Counted from the first letter of the stretch, positions 14,714 to 23,482 are shown. The stretch is 32,473 bases of DNA from JAJFFW01 sp963922595 (GCA_963922595.1 CAWUIM010000032.1:1-32473); one strand, 5' to 3'. The notes: generated from the sequence alone by a model not told the origin. A program made the numbers and translations.

Positions 14714-15460
14714 CTAAAATGGAAAGATAATGTCGTAGAGTTGCTGGCCGTAGCGCGCCTGCTGAACATCCGTGAGCTGACCGCGCCCGCCGTAGGAAAT
14801 ACGCGCTTCGGCGATTTGTGCGTGGCTGATTCGGTTTGCGTTAGAGATGTCCTCAGGTCGAATGACGCCCGTGACAATCAGTTCACGGACTTCAAAGTTT
14901 ACTCGCACTTCCTGTTTGCCCGCGATCACGAGGTTGCCGTTCGGTAGGACGTCCGTGACGATAGCAGCGACGGTGAGCTCGACATCCTCACGGCGGTCCA
15001 CTGAACCTTCGCCGCGTGTGGAGGAATCCGACGACAAGTCCACAAGCTGGGCGGGGTTCGCGCCGTCGGGGAGGATGTCGGCGAGGCGCTGTTCAAAACC
15101 GCCGAACGCGGGAAGTTCGGCCTGTTCGCCGTTGGCGCGCGTGCGTTCGGTGCGATTGTTGAGCCGCGCGCGATCATCAATGTCGATGACGACGGTGACA
15201 ATGTCGCCGCGCGAGGAGGCGCGTTGGTCCTTGAAGAATGACCGCGCGCCGGGCCGCCAGAGAGAGTTCGCCTTCACTGTCTCGGGCCGCGCCGCCGGCA
15301 TGGGCAGCGACACAGTTCGCCCGCCGTAAAGCGCGGCGGGATTTTCCGTCGGCGCCAGATCGGGGGCTTGCCCGATATTTTTGATGCGCCCGCCCGCGGC
15401 GCAAGCCGAAAGGCTGGCGGCGAGAAGGAGAAGGCTGAGCGTGCGAAGGGGATGCGTCAT
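14714..15460 (-). CDS. flgH: Flagellar L-ring lipoprotein FlgH
   Basis: A 248-residue outer-membrane lipoprotein forming the L ring through which the flagellar rod passes. The signal peptide ends in the lipobox LSAC with Cys20. Family blocks seen: NSLWRPGARSFFKDQRASSRGDIVTVVIDIDDRARLNNRT, then LPNGNLVIAGKQEVRVNFEVREL-VTGVIRPEDI, then a C-terminus ending QQLYDIIFPF, the usual closing of FlgH. The start lies one base after the flgA stop, so the two are tightly coupled. It is the last gene of the flgF-flgG-flgA-flgH operon. Confidence 0.97.
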   Translation of the reverse strand: MTHPLRTLSLLLLAASLSACAAGGRIKNIGQAPDLAPTENPAALYGGRTVSLPMPAARPETVKANSLWRPGARSFFKDQRASSRGDIVTVVIDIDDRARLNNRTERTRANGEQAELPAFGGFEQRLADILPDGANPAQLVDLSSDSSTRGEGSVDRREDVELTVAAIVTDVLPNGNLVIAGKQEVRVNFEVRELIVTGVIRPEDISNANRISHAQIAEARISYGGRGQLTDVQQARYGQQLYDIIFPF

Positions 15461-15461
15461 C

Positions 15462-16214
15462 TTATAGGTCCAAAAAACTCGTTTGCTGTCGGGCGCCGAT
15501 CACGCGCGCTTCGTTCGTCCCGGTAATGACCGCCTTGATCATGCGTTCGCTCTTGGTGTTCATGATGTTGATTACGTCGCCGAGCGCGCCTGACTGACGG
15601 GCGACGCCATGGTGGGAGACCTGCAAGCCGCCCGTCTTATAGCGCACGGTGACGAGGGCGCCTTTCTTGACAAGTTCCGGCGCTTTAACCGCGTTTGCGC
15701 GTAATGGCGTGTTGGCGCGTAAGGGACGCATGGCGACTTTGCCGATCAGCTCGCTCGCATTGGTGACGAAAGAGAGCGCCGGAAGGTCGTTGCGTTCCGC
15801 GTAGACAATGTCGCTTTCCGCGATGACGGCGCCGCGCTCTATGGGGCGGACCAAAACAGGAAACCGGATCGTCACCGCCGCGCGTCCGGAAATCGACGCC
15901 GGCGCGACGCCTGGGTGACTGCGGGCGCGAATGAGAAAGCGGCCGGTGATTGGATTGACGCTGACGCTGTCAAAGATCGGCGCGCCGCTCGCGACGAGCG
16001 CAACGGATGTAGCAGGCGCGTCGAGGGTGACGACAGCGTCGGCCGGAACGCCGTGACGCATGAGCGCCGCTTCGATTGTGGGCGCAAGGTCGCTCGCCGT
16101 CGCGGTTAAAGCCGTTTCTTCCGCATGCGCTGAAAGCGGTCGCATCAGCGTCAGCAGAAACCAGAGCGCGATGGCGGCGTAGCTCACAAATCCTGGGAGG
16201 CGAGTCGCTTTCAT
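15462..16214 (-). CDS. flgA: Flagellar P-ring assembly chaperone FlgA
   Basis: A 250-residue periplasmic protein that assists FlgI polymerisation into the P ring. The signal peptide ends near SAHA (residue 31). The C-terminal two-thirds carry the SAF-like domain: PIERGAVIAESDIVYAERN, then IGKVAMRPLRANTPLRANAVKAPELVKKGALVTVRYKTGGLQVSHHGVARQSGALGDVINIMN, which is the classic FlgA block, and a C-terminus with VIGTNEARV-type residues. It starts 16 bases after the flgG stop and is followed with one base by flgH. Confidence 0.95.
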   Translation of the reverse strand: MKATRLPGFVSYAAIALWFLLTLMRPLSAHAEETALTATASDLAPTIEAALMRHGVPADAVVTLDAPATSVALVASGAPIFDSVSVNPITGRFLIRARSHPGVAPASISGRAAVTIRFPVLVRPIERGAVIAESDIVYAERNDLPALSFVTNASELIGKVAMRPLRANTPLRANAVKAPELVKKGALVTVRYKTGGLQVSHHGVARQSGALGDVINIMNTKSERMIKAVITGTNEARVIGARQQTSFLDL

Positions 16215-16230
16215 TTCAGGCGCGTCCTAT

Positions 16231-17019
16231 TTACTGGCGAAGGTTGGCGTTGGTGGCGAGCATTTCATCGGAGGTCTCGATCACCCGCGCGTTCATCTCG
16301 TAGGCGCGCTGCGCAGCGATCAGCGAGGTGATTTCCTGCACGGGATCGACGTTCGATGTTTCGATGAAGCCCTGAAGGATGGTGCCGAAGCCAGGCTCGC
16401 CCGGATTGCCAATCACCGGTTCGCCTGATGCGGAGGTCTCCAAAAGAAGATTGTCGCCGATGGCTTCAAGGCCGGACTCGTTGAAAAAGGTGGCGAGTTC
16501 GAGCTGGCCGAGTTCCTGTAATTGCTGCTCGCTGGCGATCCGCGCCTGAACGACGCCGTCTTCCGAAATCGAAACATCGACCGCGTCTTCCGGTACGGTG
16601 ATGCCGGGCAGCACTTCATAGCCGTCTTCGGTCACAATGCGGCCGTCAGCGGAAACGGCGAAATTGCCGGCCCGCGAATAGGCTTCGGTGTTGTCGGGCA
16701 ACTGAATGCGGAAAAGGCCGCGTCCGGAGACCGCGAGATCGAAGTCATTGCCAGTGGAGGTCACGTTTCCTTGTTCGGTGATGCGGTAGACCGAGCCGGT
16801 TTTGACGCCTGCGCCGATCTGAACGCCGTTCGGCACGACGGTGCCTGTGGCGTTGGAGATGGCGCCGGCGCGCTCAAGCGTCTGATAAAGCAAGTCCTGG
16901 AACTCCGCCCGCTGACGTTTGAAGCCGACCGTGTTGAGATTGGCGATATTGTTTGAGATCACTTCAACGTTGCGTTGTTGCGCGAGCATTCCCGTGGCGG
17001 CGATGGAGAGAGATTTCAT
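16231..17019 (-). CDS. flgG: Flagellar distal rod protein FlgG
   Basis: A 262-residue protein, exactly the usual FlgG length, forming the distal rod. The N-terminal rod/hook signature is complete: SLSIAATGMLAQQRNVEVISNNIANLNTVGFKRQRAEFQDLLYQ. The central beta part includes GNVTSTGNDFDLAVSGRGLFRI. The C-terminus reads GFIETSNVDPVQEITSLIAAQRAYEMNARVIETSDEMLATNANLR, the classic FlgG ending. It follows flgF by 14 bases in the same operon. Confidence 0.98.
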   Translation of the reverse strand: MKSLSIAATGMLAQQRNVEVISNNIANLNTVGFKRQRAEFQDLLYQTLERAGAISNATGTVVPNGVQIGAGVKTGSVYRITEQGNVTSTGNDFDLAVSGRGLFRIQLPDNTEAYSRAGNFAVSADGRIVTEDGYEVLPGITVPEDAVDVSISEDGVVQARIASEQQLQELGQLELATFFNESGLEAIGDNLLLETSASGEPVIGNPGEPGFGTILQGFIETSNVDPVQEITSLIAAQRAYEMNARVIETSDEMLATNANLRQ

Positions 17020-17033
17020 GGGGGTGCGGGCTC

Positions 17034-17777
17034 CTATGCCTGATCGCTAAGCGTGGAGATGGCGTTGCGCGCCAGCTCGTCGGATGTTTCCACAACGCGC
17101 GCCGCCTGTTCATAGGCGCGCAGGATTTCAATCATGTCGGTGACCGCGGTGATCGGCGCGACATTCGATGTTTCAATAAAGCCTTGTCTGACGCGCGGCT
17201 GGTCAACGGCGTTGGGCGGTGTTGCGGCGGTGAACAAATTATCGCCCGTCTTGCGCAGGCCCGCTTGCGTCTCAAACCGGAAAACGCCGAGGGTGGCGAC
17301 GGGCGCGTCCAGCTGTTGCAGAACGCCGTCCGGCGTCAGGAGCGGCGGTCCGGCTTCCGGGTCGAGAAGGATTGGCGAGCCGCCTGCGTCCAGTACAGAA
17401 GCGCCGTCGCGCGTCACCAATTCACCGAATGTGTTGATATTGAAATGGCCGTCGCGCGTATAGCGCACGCCGTTTGCAGTCTCGACGGCGAAAAAGCCGT
17501 CGCCCTCAATTGCGAAATCAAGGTCGTTGTAAGTAGGCTCCAGTCCGCCTGCGGAGAAATCGGTGTAGCTGTCCGGATCGACGACAAGCGAAACAAAGGG
17601 GTCCTTAACGTCCGCTTCAGCATTCCTAACAGGAACTTGCGCAATATACTCGCGAAAGGCGAGACGCTCGGCTTTGTAACCCGCCGTGGTCTGATTAGCG
17701 ATATTGTTCGCCGTCACTTCCAGGGCGCGCGTCAGGACGATCTGTTTCGATAATCCGGCGGTGATGGCGTTTTCCAT
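17034..17777 (-). CDS. flgF: Flagellar proximal rod protein FlgF
   Basis: A 247-residue rod protein, shorter than FlgG. The N-terminus ENAITAGLSKQIVLTRALEVTANNIANQTTAGYKAERLAFREY is the rod-protein signature. DLDFAIEGDGFFAVETANGVRYTRDGHFNIN matches the FlgF middle domain. The end GFIETSNVAPITAVTDMIEILRAYEQAARVVE is typical. It is the promoter-proximal gene of the flgFGAH operon, with a sigma-54-type promoter about 40-65 bases upstream. Confidence 0.97.
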   Translation of the reverse strand: MENAITAGLSKQIVLTRALEVTANNIANQTTAGYKAERLAFREYIAQVPVRNAEADVKDPFVSLVVDPDSYTDFSAGGLEPTYNDLDFAIEGDGFFAVETANGVRYTRDGHFNINTFGELVTRDGASVLDAGGSPILLDPEAGPPLLTPDGVLQQLDAPVATLGVFRFETQAGLRKTGDNLFTAATPPNAVDQPRVRQGFIETSNVAPITAVTDMIEILRAYEQAARVVETSDELARNAISTLSDQA

Positions 17778-17829
17778 AAGGGCGGCTCTTTTTTTGATCG
17801 ACGGGACGCAAGTTCGTGCGCCTGGTGTC

Positions 17830-17844
17830 GCAAGCGGCGTGCCA
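17830..17844 (-). promoter_or_regulatory. Sigma-54-type promoter for flgF
   Basis: The minus strand reads TGGCACGCCGCTTGC, a full match to the -24/-12 consensus TGGCAC-N5-TTGC. The predicted start of transcription is about 40 bases before the flgF ATG, in the region divergent from fliL. Confidence 0.8.
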
Positions 17845-17996
17845 CAAAATAATCATTGAAAAACAATTCACTAAAGAGTGAGCGCGCCGTGAGGCGGCAG
17901 TTTCTGCCGGGCAAATTTCACCGCCGAAACCGGTTTTTAACCCTGTTTGCGCTCTTATGGGCGGGCTGCGCGAGCAGTCGTGTCGAGGACGAAAGA

Positions 17997-18488
17997 ATGA
18001 CGAACACTCCGGGTACAGGCGAACGCGAACGCGTGCGTACGCCAGGCAAGTATATTGTCCTGGCGGTTGGCGTTTCGTTGTGCTTCGTGGCCGGTATTGT
18101 CGTCTTCGCGGAACGGACGCAAGTCTTAGCCGGCAGGCCGCAGGCGGCGATCGAAACCGTTAAGGTCGGCAAGACCCATTATGCGCCGCTCCCTGAATTT
18201 CTGATCGACTTGTCCCCGGATCGCGACGGGCGCGTCGCCTATTTGAAATTGTCGGCGTCGATCGTCGTCAAAAGCGGTCAGCAACAGGAAACCCTCCAGC
18301 AGATCGCAGCGGCGCAGCCCTATATTATTGAGAGAACGACGTTCTTCTTGAGAGAATTGCAGCCTGAAGATTTTCACGGATCGGAAGGCATGGCGCGCGT
18401 CAAACGCGAGCTGTTGCGCCGTGTCAATCTCGTCCTTGGGCCGGCGAAGGCTGACGACGTTGTCATCAACGATCTTGTTATTCAGTAG
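17997..18488 (+). CDS. fliL: Flagellar basal body-associated protein FliL
   Basis: A 163-residue inner-membrane protein that associates with the stator around the flagellar motor. A short cytoplasmic N-terminus leads to one transmembrane helix (residues about 19-40, YIVLAVGVSLCFVAGIVVF). The periplasmic domain carries the FliL/stomatin-like pattern: YAPLPEFLIDLSPDRDGRVAYLKLSASIVV, then RTTFFLRELQPEDFHGSEGMARVKRELLRRVN. The ATG at 17997 has GAGGA seven bases upstream; a longer upstream frame has no family residues. It is the first gene of the fliL-fliM-DUF6468-motE-repeat protein operon. Confidence 0.93.
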   Translation: MTNTPGTGERERVRTPGKYIVLAVGVSLCFVAGIVVFAERTQVLAGRPQAAIETVKVGKTHYAPLPEFLIDLSPDRDGRVAYLKLSASIVVKSGQQQETLQQIAAAQPYIIERTTFFLRELQPEDFHGSEGMARVKRELLRRVNLVLGPAKADDVVINDLVIQ

Positions 18489-18500
18489 AAAGCGTATTCA

Positions 18501-19532
18501 ATGTCTGACACCACACAAACGGCGTATGACGAAGAAGATGACGTCACTTGGTCAGAAGATCAGGGCGACGATATCTCCGATCTTTTCGGCTTCGACTTCG
18601 ATGCGGAAGAGGGCGTTGACCGGTCGGGATTGCGCGCGCTGATCAACTCCGCGCTGGTCTCGCATCGCCGCCTGCCGATGCTCGACGTTATTTTCGACCA
18701 TACCGCCCGGCGCATGTCCACATCGCTGCGCCAGATGGCGGACGACAATGTGGAAGTGGCGCTCGACGATGTGACATCGACGCGCTTCGGCGATTTTTTG
18801 GGGGCGCTGCCGCAGCCGACGGTCGTCGGCGTCGTTTACTCGCCGCTCCTTGACAATTATTGCCTCGTCGCCGCCGATGCGACGCTCGTCTCTTCCATCG
18901 TTGACCTCTTGCTTGGCGGGCGGCGCGGGGCGGGCGCGCTCAGTATCGATGATCGCGGCTTTACCGCGATTGAGCTTTCCCTCGCAGAACGCATGCTGTC
19001 CTTGCTTGTGAATGATCTTGACGATGCATTCCAGCCTGTGGCGTCGCCGAAATTTGCAATTGACAGAATCGAAACGACGCCGCGCTTCGCCGCAATCGTG
19101 CAGGAGGCGAGCGTATGCGCGCTTGCGAAGTTCCGTATTCGCATTGATGAGCTGGGCGGGCGTGCGTCGATTGTTATACCGCATGCGACGCTGGAGCCGT
19201 TGCGTGATGAACTATTGCGCGAATTCATCGGCGAAGCGCATGGCGCGGACGCCATGTGGCGCGATCATCTTGCGCAAGAAGTAAAGACGGCCACGGTCGA
19301 TCTTCGGGCCGTCATGGCGGCGAAGACGATGCCGCTGACGGAACTGCAACAACTGGAAAAGGGCGACACGCTCGTTTTCGCCGCCGCGCCCACAAGCGCG
19401 ATTGAGCTGCGTTCCGGCGATGTCCTGATTGGACGCGGTAAAGTGGGTCGCGCCGGCGATCGCGTCGCGGTTCGCATGGAAAACGAGAAGCCGCCGCACA
19501 AAGAAGAATTGACCGATGGAGATGCGTCATGA
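18501..19532 (+). CDS. fliM: Flagellar motor switch protein FliM
   Basis: A 343-residue cytoplasmic protein of the C ring that sets the direction of motor rotation. After an acidic N-terminus, the part expected to meet CheY-P, it has the CheC-like middle domain: RMSTSLRQMADDNVEVALDDVTSTRFGDFLGALPQPT, then VVGVVYSPLLDNYCLVAADATLVSSIVDLLLGGRRG, then LSLAERMLSLLVNDLDDAFQPV. The C-terminal FliN-like domain contains LQQLEKGDTLVF and VLIGRGKVGRAGDRVAVRM. It is divergent in detail from enteric FliM. It follows fliL by 12 bases and overlaps the next gene by ATGA. Confidence 0.94.
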   Translation: MSDTTQTAYDEEDDVTWSEDQGDDISDLFGFDFDAEEGVDRSGLRALINSALVSHRRLPMLDVIFDHTARRMSTSLRQMADDNVEVALDDVTSTRFGDFLGALPQPTVVGVVYSPLLDNYCLVAADATLVSSIVDLLLGGRRGAGALSIDDRGFTAIELSLAERMLSLLVNDLDDAFQPVASPKFAIDRIETTPRFAAIVQEASVCALAKFRIRIDELGGRASIVIPHATLEPLRDELLREFIGEAHGADAMWRDHLAQEVKTATVDLRAVMAAKTMPLTELQQLEKGDTLVFAAAPTSAIELRSGDVLIGRGKVGRAGDRVAVRMENEKPPHKEELTDGDAS

Positions 19533-19897
19533 CGATGGCGGCGATCATGGACGGCGCTCTGGCGCTCCTTCTCTGCGCCACGTGCGTTTACTGCGTAATG
19601 TTGAACAAGCGCCTGCGCACGCTAAAGGCCGGACAAGACGAATTACAGGCGGCGATCGCCGTGTTCGACAAAGCCGCCGCCAGCGTCAGCGCGACGCTTG
19701 AGCGTGTCGAAGCGGCGGGGCTCGACCAGACGCGCGATCTCGACCACTCGCTGGACAAAGCCTCGGCGATGGCTGCAGAGCTGTCTGTGATGGTGAGCGC
19801 CGGCGACAATATCGCCGGCCGCATCGAACGCGCTGTCGATGATGTGCGCGCGATCGGCAAACGCGGCGCGCGGCCGCCGTTGAAGGAATGCGCATGA
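19529..19897 (+). CDS. DUF6468-type flagellar operon protein
   Basis: A 122-residue protein with one N-terminal transmembrane helix (residues about 8-24, DGALALLLCATCVYCVML) followed by a helical, probably coiled-coil domain (KRLRTLKAGQDELQAAIAVFDKAAASVSATLERVEAAG…). In alphaproteobacteria a protein of this kind (DUF6468) sits right after fliM; its function is unknown. Its ATG overlaps the fliM stop (ATGA), and its own stop overlaps the start of the MotE-like gene, so the three are translationally linked. A role near the motor or stator is inferred from this. Confidence 0.75.
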   Translation: MTMAAIMDGALALLLCATCVYCVMLNKRLRTLKAGQDELQAAIAVFDKAAASVSATLERVEAAGLDQTRDLDHSLDKASAMAAELSVMVSAGDNIAGRIERAVDDVRAIGKRGARPPLKECA

Positions 19898-20508
19898 TGG
19901 GAGCCGAAAAGCGCGCAGCGATATTGCCGGTGGTGATCATGGCGCTGGCTGCGGTCGCGCTGCTGCGTGCGGCGAATGTGTGGGTCGGTTTTTCGAGCGC
20001 CGAAGCGCAAACAGCAGGCGCCGACGAAGCTGATAAGATCGTCGCCGCCTCGGCGATAGAAGCGCCGCCGCCGGCGGTGGCCGAAACGCCCTCAGCAGTA
20101 GAGCGGCGGTTGTTGGCGCAACTGGCGTCGCGCCGTGAGGCGCTTGACCAGCGCGAGCGCGATCTCGACACGCGCGAGGCCTTGTTGAGCGCCGCCGAGA
20201 CGCGCCTCACCGAGCGCTTCGCGATGCTGGAAGGGGAAATTGAGACGCTGAACACGTTGCTGGCCAAAAAAGAACAAGCCGAGCAAGCCGAATTCGACGC
20301 TTTGTCCGACGCGTATGAACGCATGAAACCGCGGGAAGCGGCGCGGATTTTCGAAGTGCTCGAAGACGATATTCTTGTGCCGGTGGCGGCAGGCATGCGC
20401 ACGCAGGCGATTGCGGGGGTCCTCGCCGAGATGAACCCTGATAAGGCGCGCAGGCTGACGCGGCTTCTGGCCCAGAACGGCGTCGATGCGGGTACGGATC
20501 AGCAATGA
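19894..20508 (+). CDS. motE: MotE family protein
   Basis: A 204-residue protein with an N-terminal signal/anchor (AAILPVVIMALAAVALL), a long charged coiled coil (residues about 70-130, RREALDQRERDLDTREALLSAAETRLTERF…), and a C-terminal helical MgtE-N/FliG-like domain (YERMKPREAARIFEVLEDDILVPVAAGM…VLAEMNPDKARRLTRLL). In Sinorhizobium, MotE is a periplasmic chaperone for the motility protein MotC. The ATG at 19894 is preferred: AAGGA lies six bases upstream and the codon overlaps the previous stop as ATGA. Two other in-frame ATGs (19888, 19897) are close by. Confidence 0.82.
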   Translation: MMGAEKRAAILPVVIMALAAVALLRAANVWVGFSSAEAQTAGADEADKIVAASAIEAPPPAVAETPSAVERRLLAQLASRREALDQRERDLDTREALLSAAETRLTERFAMLEGEIETLNTLLAKKEQAEQAEFDALSDAYERMKPREAARIFEVLEDDILVPVAAGMRTQAIAGVLAEMNPDKARRLTRLLAQNGVDAGTDQQ

Positions 20509-22256
20509 AGTCGGCTCAAAAGTTTTACGTCAGTTTGACGGCGAGCCTTATCGCTGCGAGCGGTGCAGCGGCGATCCCGCCAGCGGAAATCAATGAGGCG
20601 GTTAGCACCGCCGCTGATCCGGCCCCGGCTGCGTCATTGCACGCGCGTTCTGCAGAAGAGATTCAGAGAGAGGCGGCTTCCAAAGGTTTTTTCGCCTTTG
20701 AGCAATCCTTGCGCGACCGCGTCGCCGCCGGCGGGGGCGCATCGGCCGCCAAGGATCTCGCCGCCTTTTACGCCGCCCACGAATTGCACGTGGAAGCGCT
20801 GGCCGCGCTCAAAGATATAATTATTTCGCCGGGGGCGGATGTTCAACGCATGCGCGCGAAGAGCCAGTATGCGATGGGCCGATACGGCGCGGCGATCGAG
20901 CTCCTTGATGATGAGCCGTTTGCGCGCGAGCCTGACGCGCAATTGCTGCTCGCTGCGGCGCTCGCGCATGAGGGCGGCTATGAACGAGCCCTAACGATCG
21001 TCCGGAATGGTTTTCCTGATAGGCTGCCGGACAATGCCCCGAACGAGGCAGTGTTGTTGTTAGCCGAAGCTGCGCTTGCGCAAGGCGATTTGGAAAGAGC
21101 CGGCGCCATCATCGACATGGCGAAGCGCGACGGGCCTCAAGCGCTTGATTTGAACCGCTTGCGTCTTCTTCAGGGCGCGCTTGACCTCGCGGAACGAGGC
21201 GACGCCCGCACGCTGGAAGCGCTTGACGCGATCGGGGCGGAACCCTGGAGCGCATGGGCGGCGCTCAAAGTCCTGACCCATCGACACGCGAAACAAAAAG
21301 CGCCAGATGCTGATTTTGCGGCGGCGCTAAGCGCGCTCGCTCTGCGTACCGATCACGGCGCCGTACGGCGCGAGATCGCTTGGGCGCATATCACTCTCGC
21401 AGAACAAAAGCCGCTGTCGCGAGATTACGTCGAAGATCTGCGCGCCTTTATCGATGACTTCCAGACGTCGGATGATCACGCCGCCGCTGAAACAAAATTA
21501 CGCGCCGCGCTGACGAGGCTTTTTGACGGTTCGCAAGCGCTCGCGCCCATGGATGCGGCGCAAATCTTTTATGAGAATATTGACTACGCGCCGCCCGGAC
21601 GCGACGGCGACGCTATGATCCGAAGCGTCGCGGAACGCTTATTTGATCTCGATCTCGGCGCCGCGGCTGTCGAGTTGCTAGAGCATCAGGTGTTTAACCG
21701 GTTGCGCGGCGCCCAGCGGTCGACCATCGCTGCGGATCTCGCCGACGGCTATCTGACCTTGAAGCGCCCAAGCGAGGCGCTGCGCGTGTTGCGCTCGACC
21801 CGGATTGCAGGGCTCAGCGATCAGGTCGCGCTGCGGCGCAAGCTCCTCGAAGCGCGCGCGCTGGAACAGTCCGGCGACGCCCACGGCGCGTTACAGCGGC
21901 TTAACGAAAGCGCATCGATCCCCGAACGCGTATTGCTGGCGGATATTCTGTGGCGACTTGAGGAGTGGCCGGCGGCAGGCCGCGCCTATCAATATCTAAT
22001 GACCCTTAACGGCGTCTCGCGCGAGCGGGCCGAAGAAGCCTTCATCCGCGCCGGGGTTTCGTTTTCACTGGCGGAAGATAAAGCTGCGCTAGGCGATTTG
22101 CTCGCCAGCGGGGAGACCTTGTTCGTTGAGGCGCCCGCGCTCGCCATCGTGCGCGAGCTACAGACGTCCGGCGCGTCGGCGCGCGGCGGTGATAACCCGG
22201 AAGAATTCATGGACGCCTATTGGCGGCTCTACCAACGCACGGCTGTGAAGGGCTGA
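20505..22256 (+). CDS. Periplasmic helical-repeat (TPR-like) protein of the flagellar operon
   Basis: A 583-residue protein with a signal peptide (hydrophobic run to about ASGAAA). The rest is nearly all helical with repeated TPR-like pairs, for example AKDLAAFYAAHELHVEALAALKDI, AKSQYAMGRYGAAIELLDDEP, NEAVLLLAEAALAQGDLERAGAIIDMA and ADLADGYLTLKRPSEALRVLRST. No enzymatic motif is seen. It is the last gene of the fliL operon, and its start overlaps the motE stop. Because MotE in rhizobia chaperones the periplasmic motor protein MotC, this protein may be the MotE client and a functional counterpart of MotC, though clear sequence likeness to MotC is not apparent to me. Confidence 0.72.
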   Translation: MKSAQKFYVSLTASLIAASGAAAIPPAEINEAVSTAADPAPAASLHARSAEEIQREAASKGFFAFEQSLRDRVAAGGGASAAKDLAAFYAAHELHVEALAALKDIIISPGADVQRMRAKSQYAMGRYGAAIELLDDEPFAREPDAQLLLAAALAHEGGYERALTIVRNGFPDRLPDNAPNEAVLLLAEAALAQGDLERAGAIIDMAKRDGPQALDLNRLRLLQGALDLAERGDARTLEALDAIGAEPWSAWAALKVLTHRHAKQKAPDADFAAALSALALRTDHGAVRREIAWAHITLAEQKPLSRDYVEDLRAFIDDFQTSDDHAAAETKLRAALTRLFDGSQALAPMDAAQIFYENIDYAPPGRDGDAMIRSVAERLFDLDLGAAAVELLEHQVFNRLRGAQRSTIAADLADGYLTLKRPSEALRVLRSTRIAGLSDQVALRRKLLEARALEQSGDAHGALQRLNESASIPERVLLADILWRLEEWPAAGRAYQYLMTLNGVSRERAEEAFIRAGVSFSLAEDKAALGDLLASGETLFVEAPALAIVRELQTSGASARGGDNPEEFMDAYWRLYQRTAVKG

Positions 22257-22284
22257 AGGCGAGGGTGCGCAGACCGTCGAGCAA

Positions 22285-23343
22285 TCAGGCGCTTTCGCTG
22301 TAGCGTTTGTGGTCTTTGCCTGTGCGCTCGGTGATGACCACGTTGCGGCCTTTGTCTTTGGCCACATAGAGGCACCGGTCCGCACGCTCGATGAGCGTTT
22401 CCACCGTATCTTTTAGCGTATACTGGGCGACGCCCATGGACATCGTCACGACGCCAAGATCCTCGCCGGTGCGCCGTTTTTTCAGCCGCCGCGCTTCGAC
22501 CGCCTGCCTGATGCGATCGGCGAGCATTTCGGCGTTGTCGAGCGTCGTCCCCGGGAGAAGGATGGCGAACTCTTCGCCGCCATAGCGCGCTAACAAATCC
22601 TGACCTTTGACATTGGCGTTCATAACCTCGGCCACAAGGCGCAGGACCTGGTCGCCGGTCTGATGACCCCATTGATCGTTGAAGCTCTTGAAGAAGTCGA
22701 TATCGGCGAGCACCAGCGCGAGCTCTTCTCCAGTGGTTTTCGCATTTGTTACTTGCGCGGCGATCGCCTTGTCGAAGGTCTTGCGGTTCTTGATGCCGGT
22801 GAGGGGATCAAGCATCGCTTCAAGCTGAATGCTCTCCACGCTATGGCGCAAGGTCGCCACTTCGTCGGAAGACTCCGCCAGTCGTTTTTCGAGGTTCTGG
22901 TTTTCTTCGCGGATGCTCTTCGTAATCGTGATCACGCTTTCAAGGAGCGCGCCCACAGCGGGATTGTCCTTGGCCGACTGTTTCAGGTTCGCCGATACGC
23001 TCTGCAGGCGTTCGGTGTGGGCGTGTGTGTTTTCACCGGAAGCCTCGATCACATCCGACAATTGGTTGATCTCGGTTTCAAACCGCGCCACCAGCTCTAT
23101 GACGTCTGACGACAGATCCGTACGCAGTATATAAAGATCGTAAAGCTCGTCCGCGCGTTGTTGCGTGATCGCACCCTTTAATTCGAGGGTATTCTGGATA
23201 TCGCGCGACAGCGCAGGGTTCCGGCCCTCCGCATGGGCGTACCAGACTTCGATATTTTTTGGCGTCGCGGCCAGGGAAAGTTGCTTCAAGGCGCCGATGG
23301 CGACTTCTGCGATACGGTGCGACTGTTCGACGGCTCTTGCCAT
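22285..23343 (-). CDS. Diguanylate cyclase (GGDEF domain)
   Basis: A 352-residue soluble protein. Residues 1-170 are helical, with no transmembrane helix, and include a coiled coil before the catalytic part. The GGDEF domain starts at about residue 178 (LDPLTGIKNRKTFDKAI), has VLADIDFFKSFNDQWGHQTGDQVL, and carries the active GGEEF site at 255-259; it should make cyclic di-GMP from two GTP. The allosteric inhibitory site RxxD is replaced by KGQD (246-249). The ATG at 23343 has GGGAG upstream; the longer frame adds a basic stretch not typical of the family. c-di-GMP made here could act on the PilZ-like protein at 26652 and on motility. Confidence 0.93.
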   Translation of the reverse strand: MARAVEQSHRIAEVAIGALKQLSLAATPKNIEVWYAHAEGRNPALSRDIQNTLELKGAITQQRADELYDLYILRTDLSSDVIELVARFETEINQLSDVIEASGENTHAHTERLQSVSANLKQSAKDNPAVGALLESVITITKSIREENQNLEKRLAESSDEVATLRHSVESIQLEAMLDPLTGIKNRKTFDKAIAAQVTNAKTTGEELALVLADIDFFKSFNDQWGHQTGDQVLRLVAEVMNANVKGQDLLARYGGEEFAILLPGTTLDNAEMLADRIRQAVEARRLKKRRTGEDLGVVTMSMGVAQYTLKDTVETLIERADRCLYVAKDKGRNVVITERTGKDHKRYSESA

Positions 23344-23482
23344 GTTTAGGCGGGCTCCCACCACGAAATAAATTCGACGCCGCCTGCGTATCAGAAACCC
23401 GTAAATGAAACCTGATCTGGCCGAAAAAACCGTATATTTAGTGGCCAATGACTGTCGAGCTTTAAGGGGTTAGCAAGACAAC

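Noticed and set aside
17930..17960. CtrA box before fliL
   Set aside because: Only one half-site (TTAA at 17937) is present; the second half reads TGCG.
18552..19184. 210-codon open frame on the minus strand
   Set aside because: Lies wholly within fliM on the opposite strand, with Arg-rich low-information translation.
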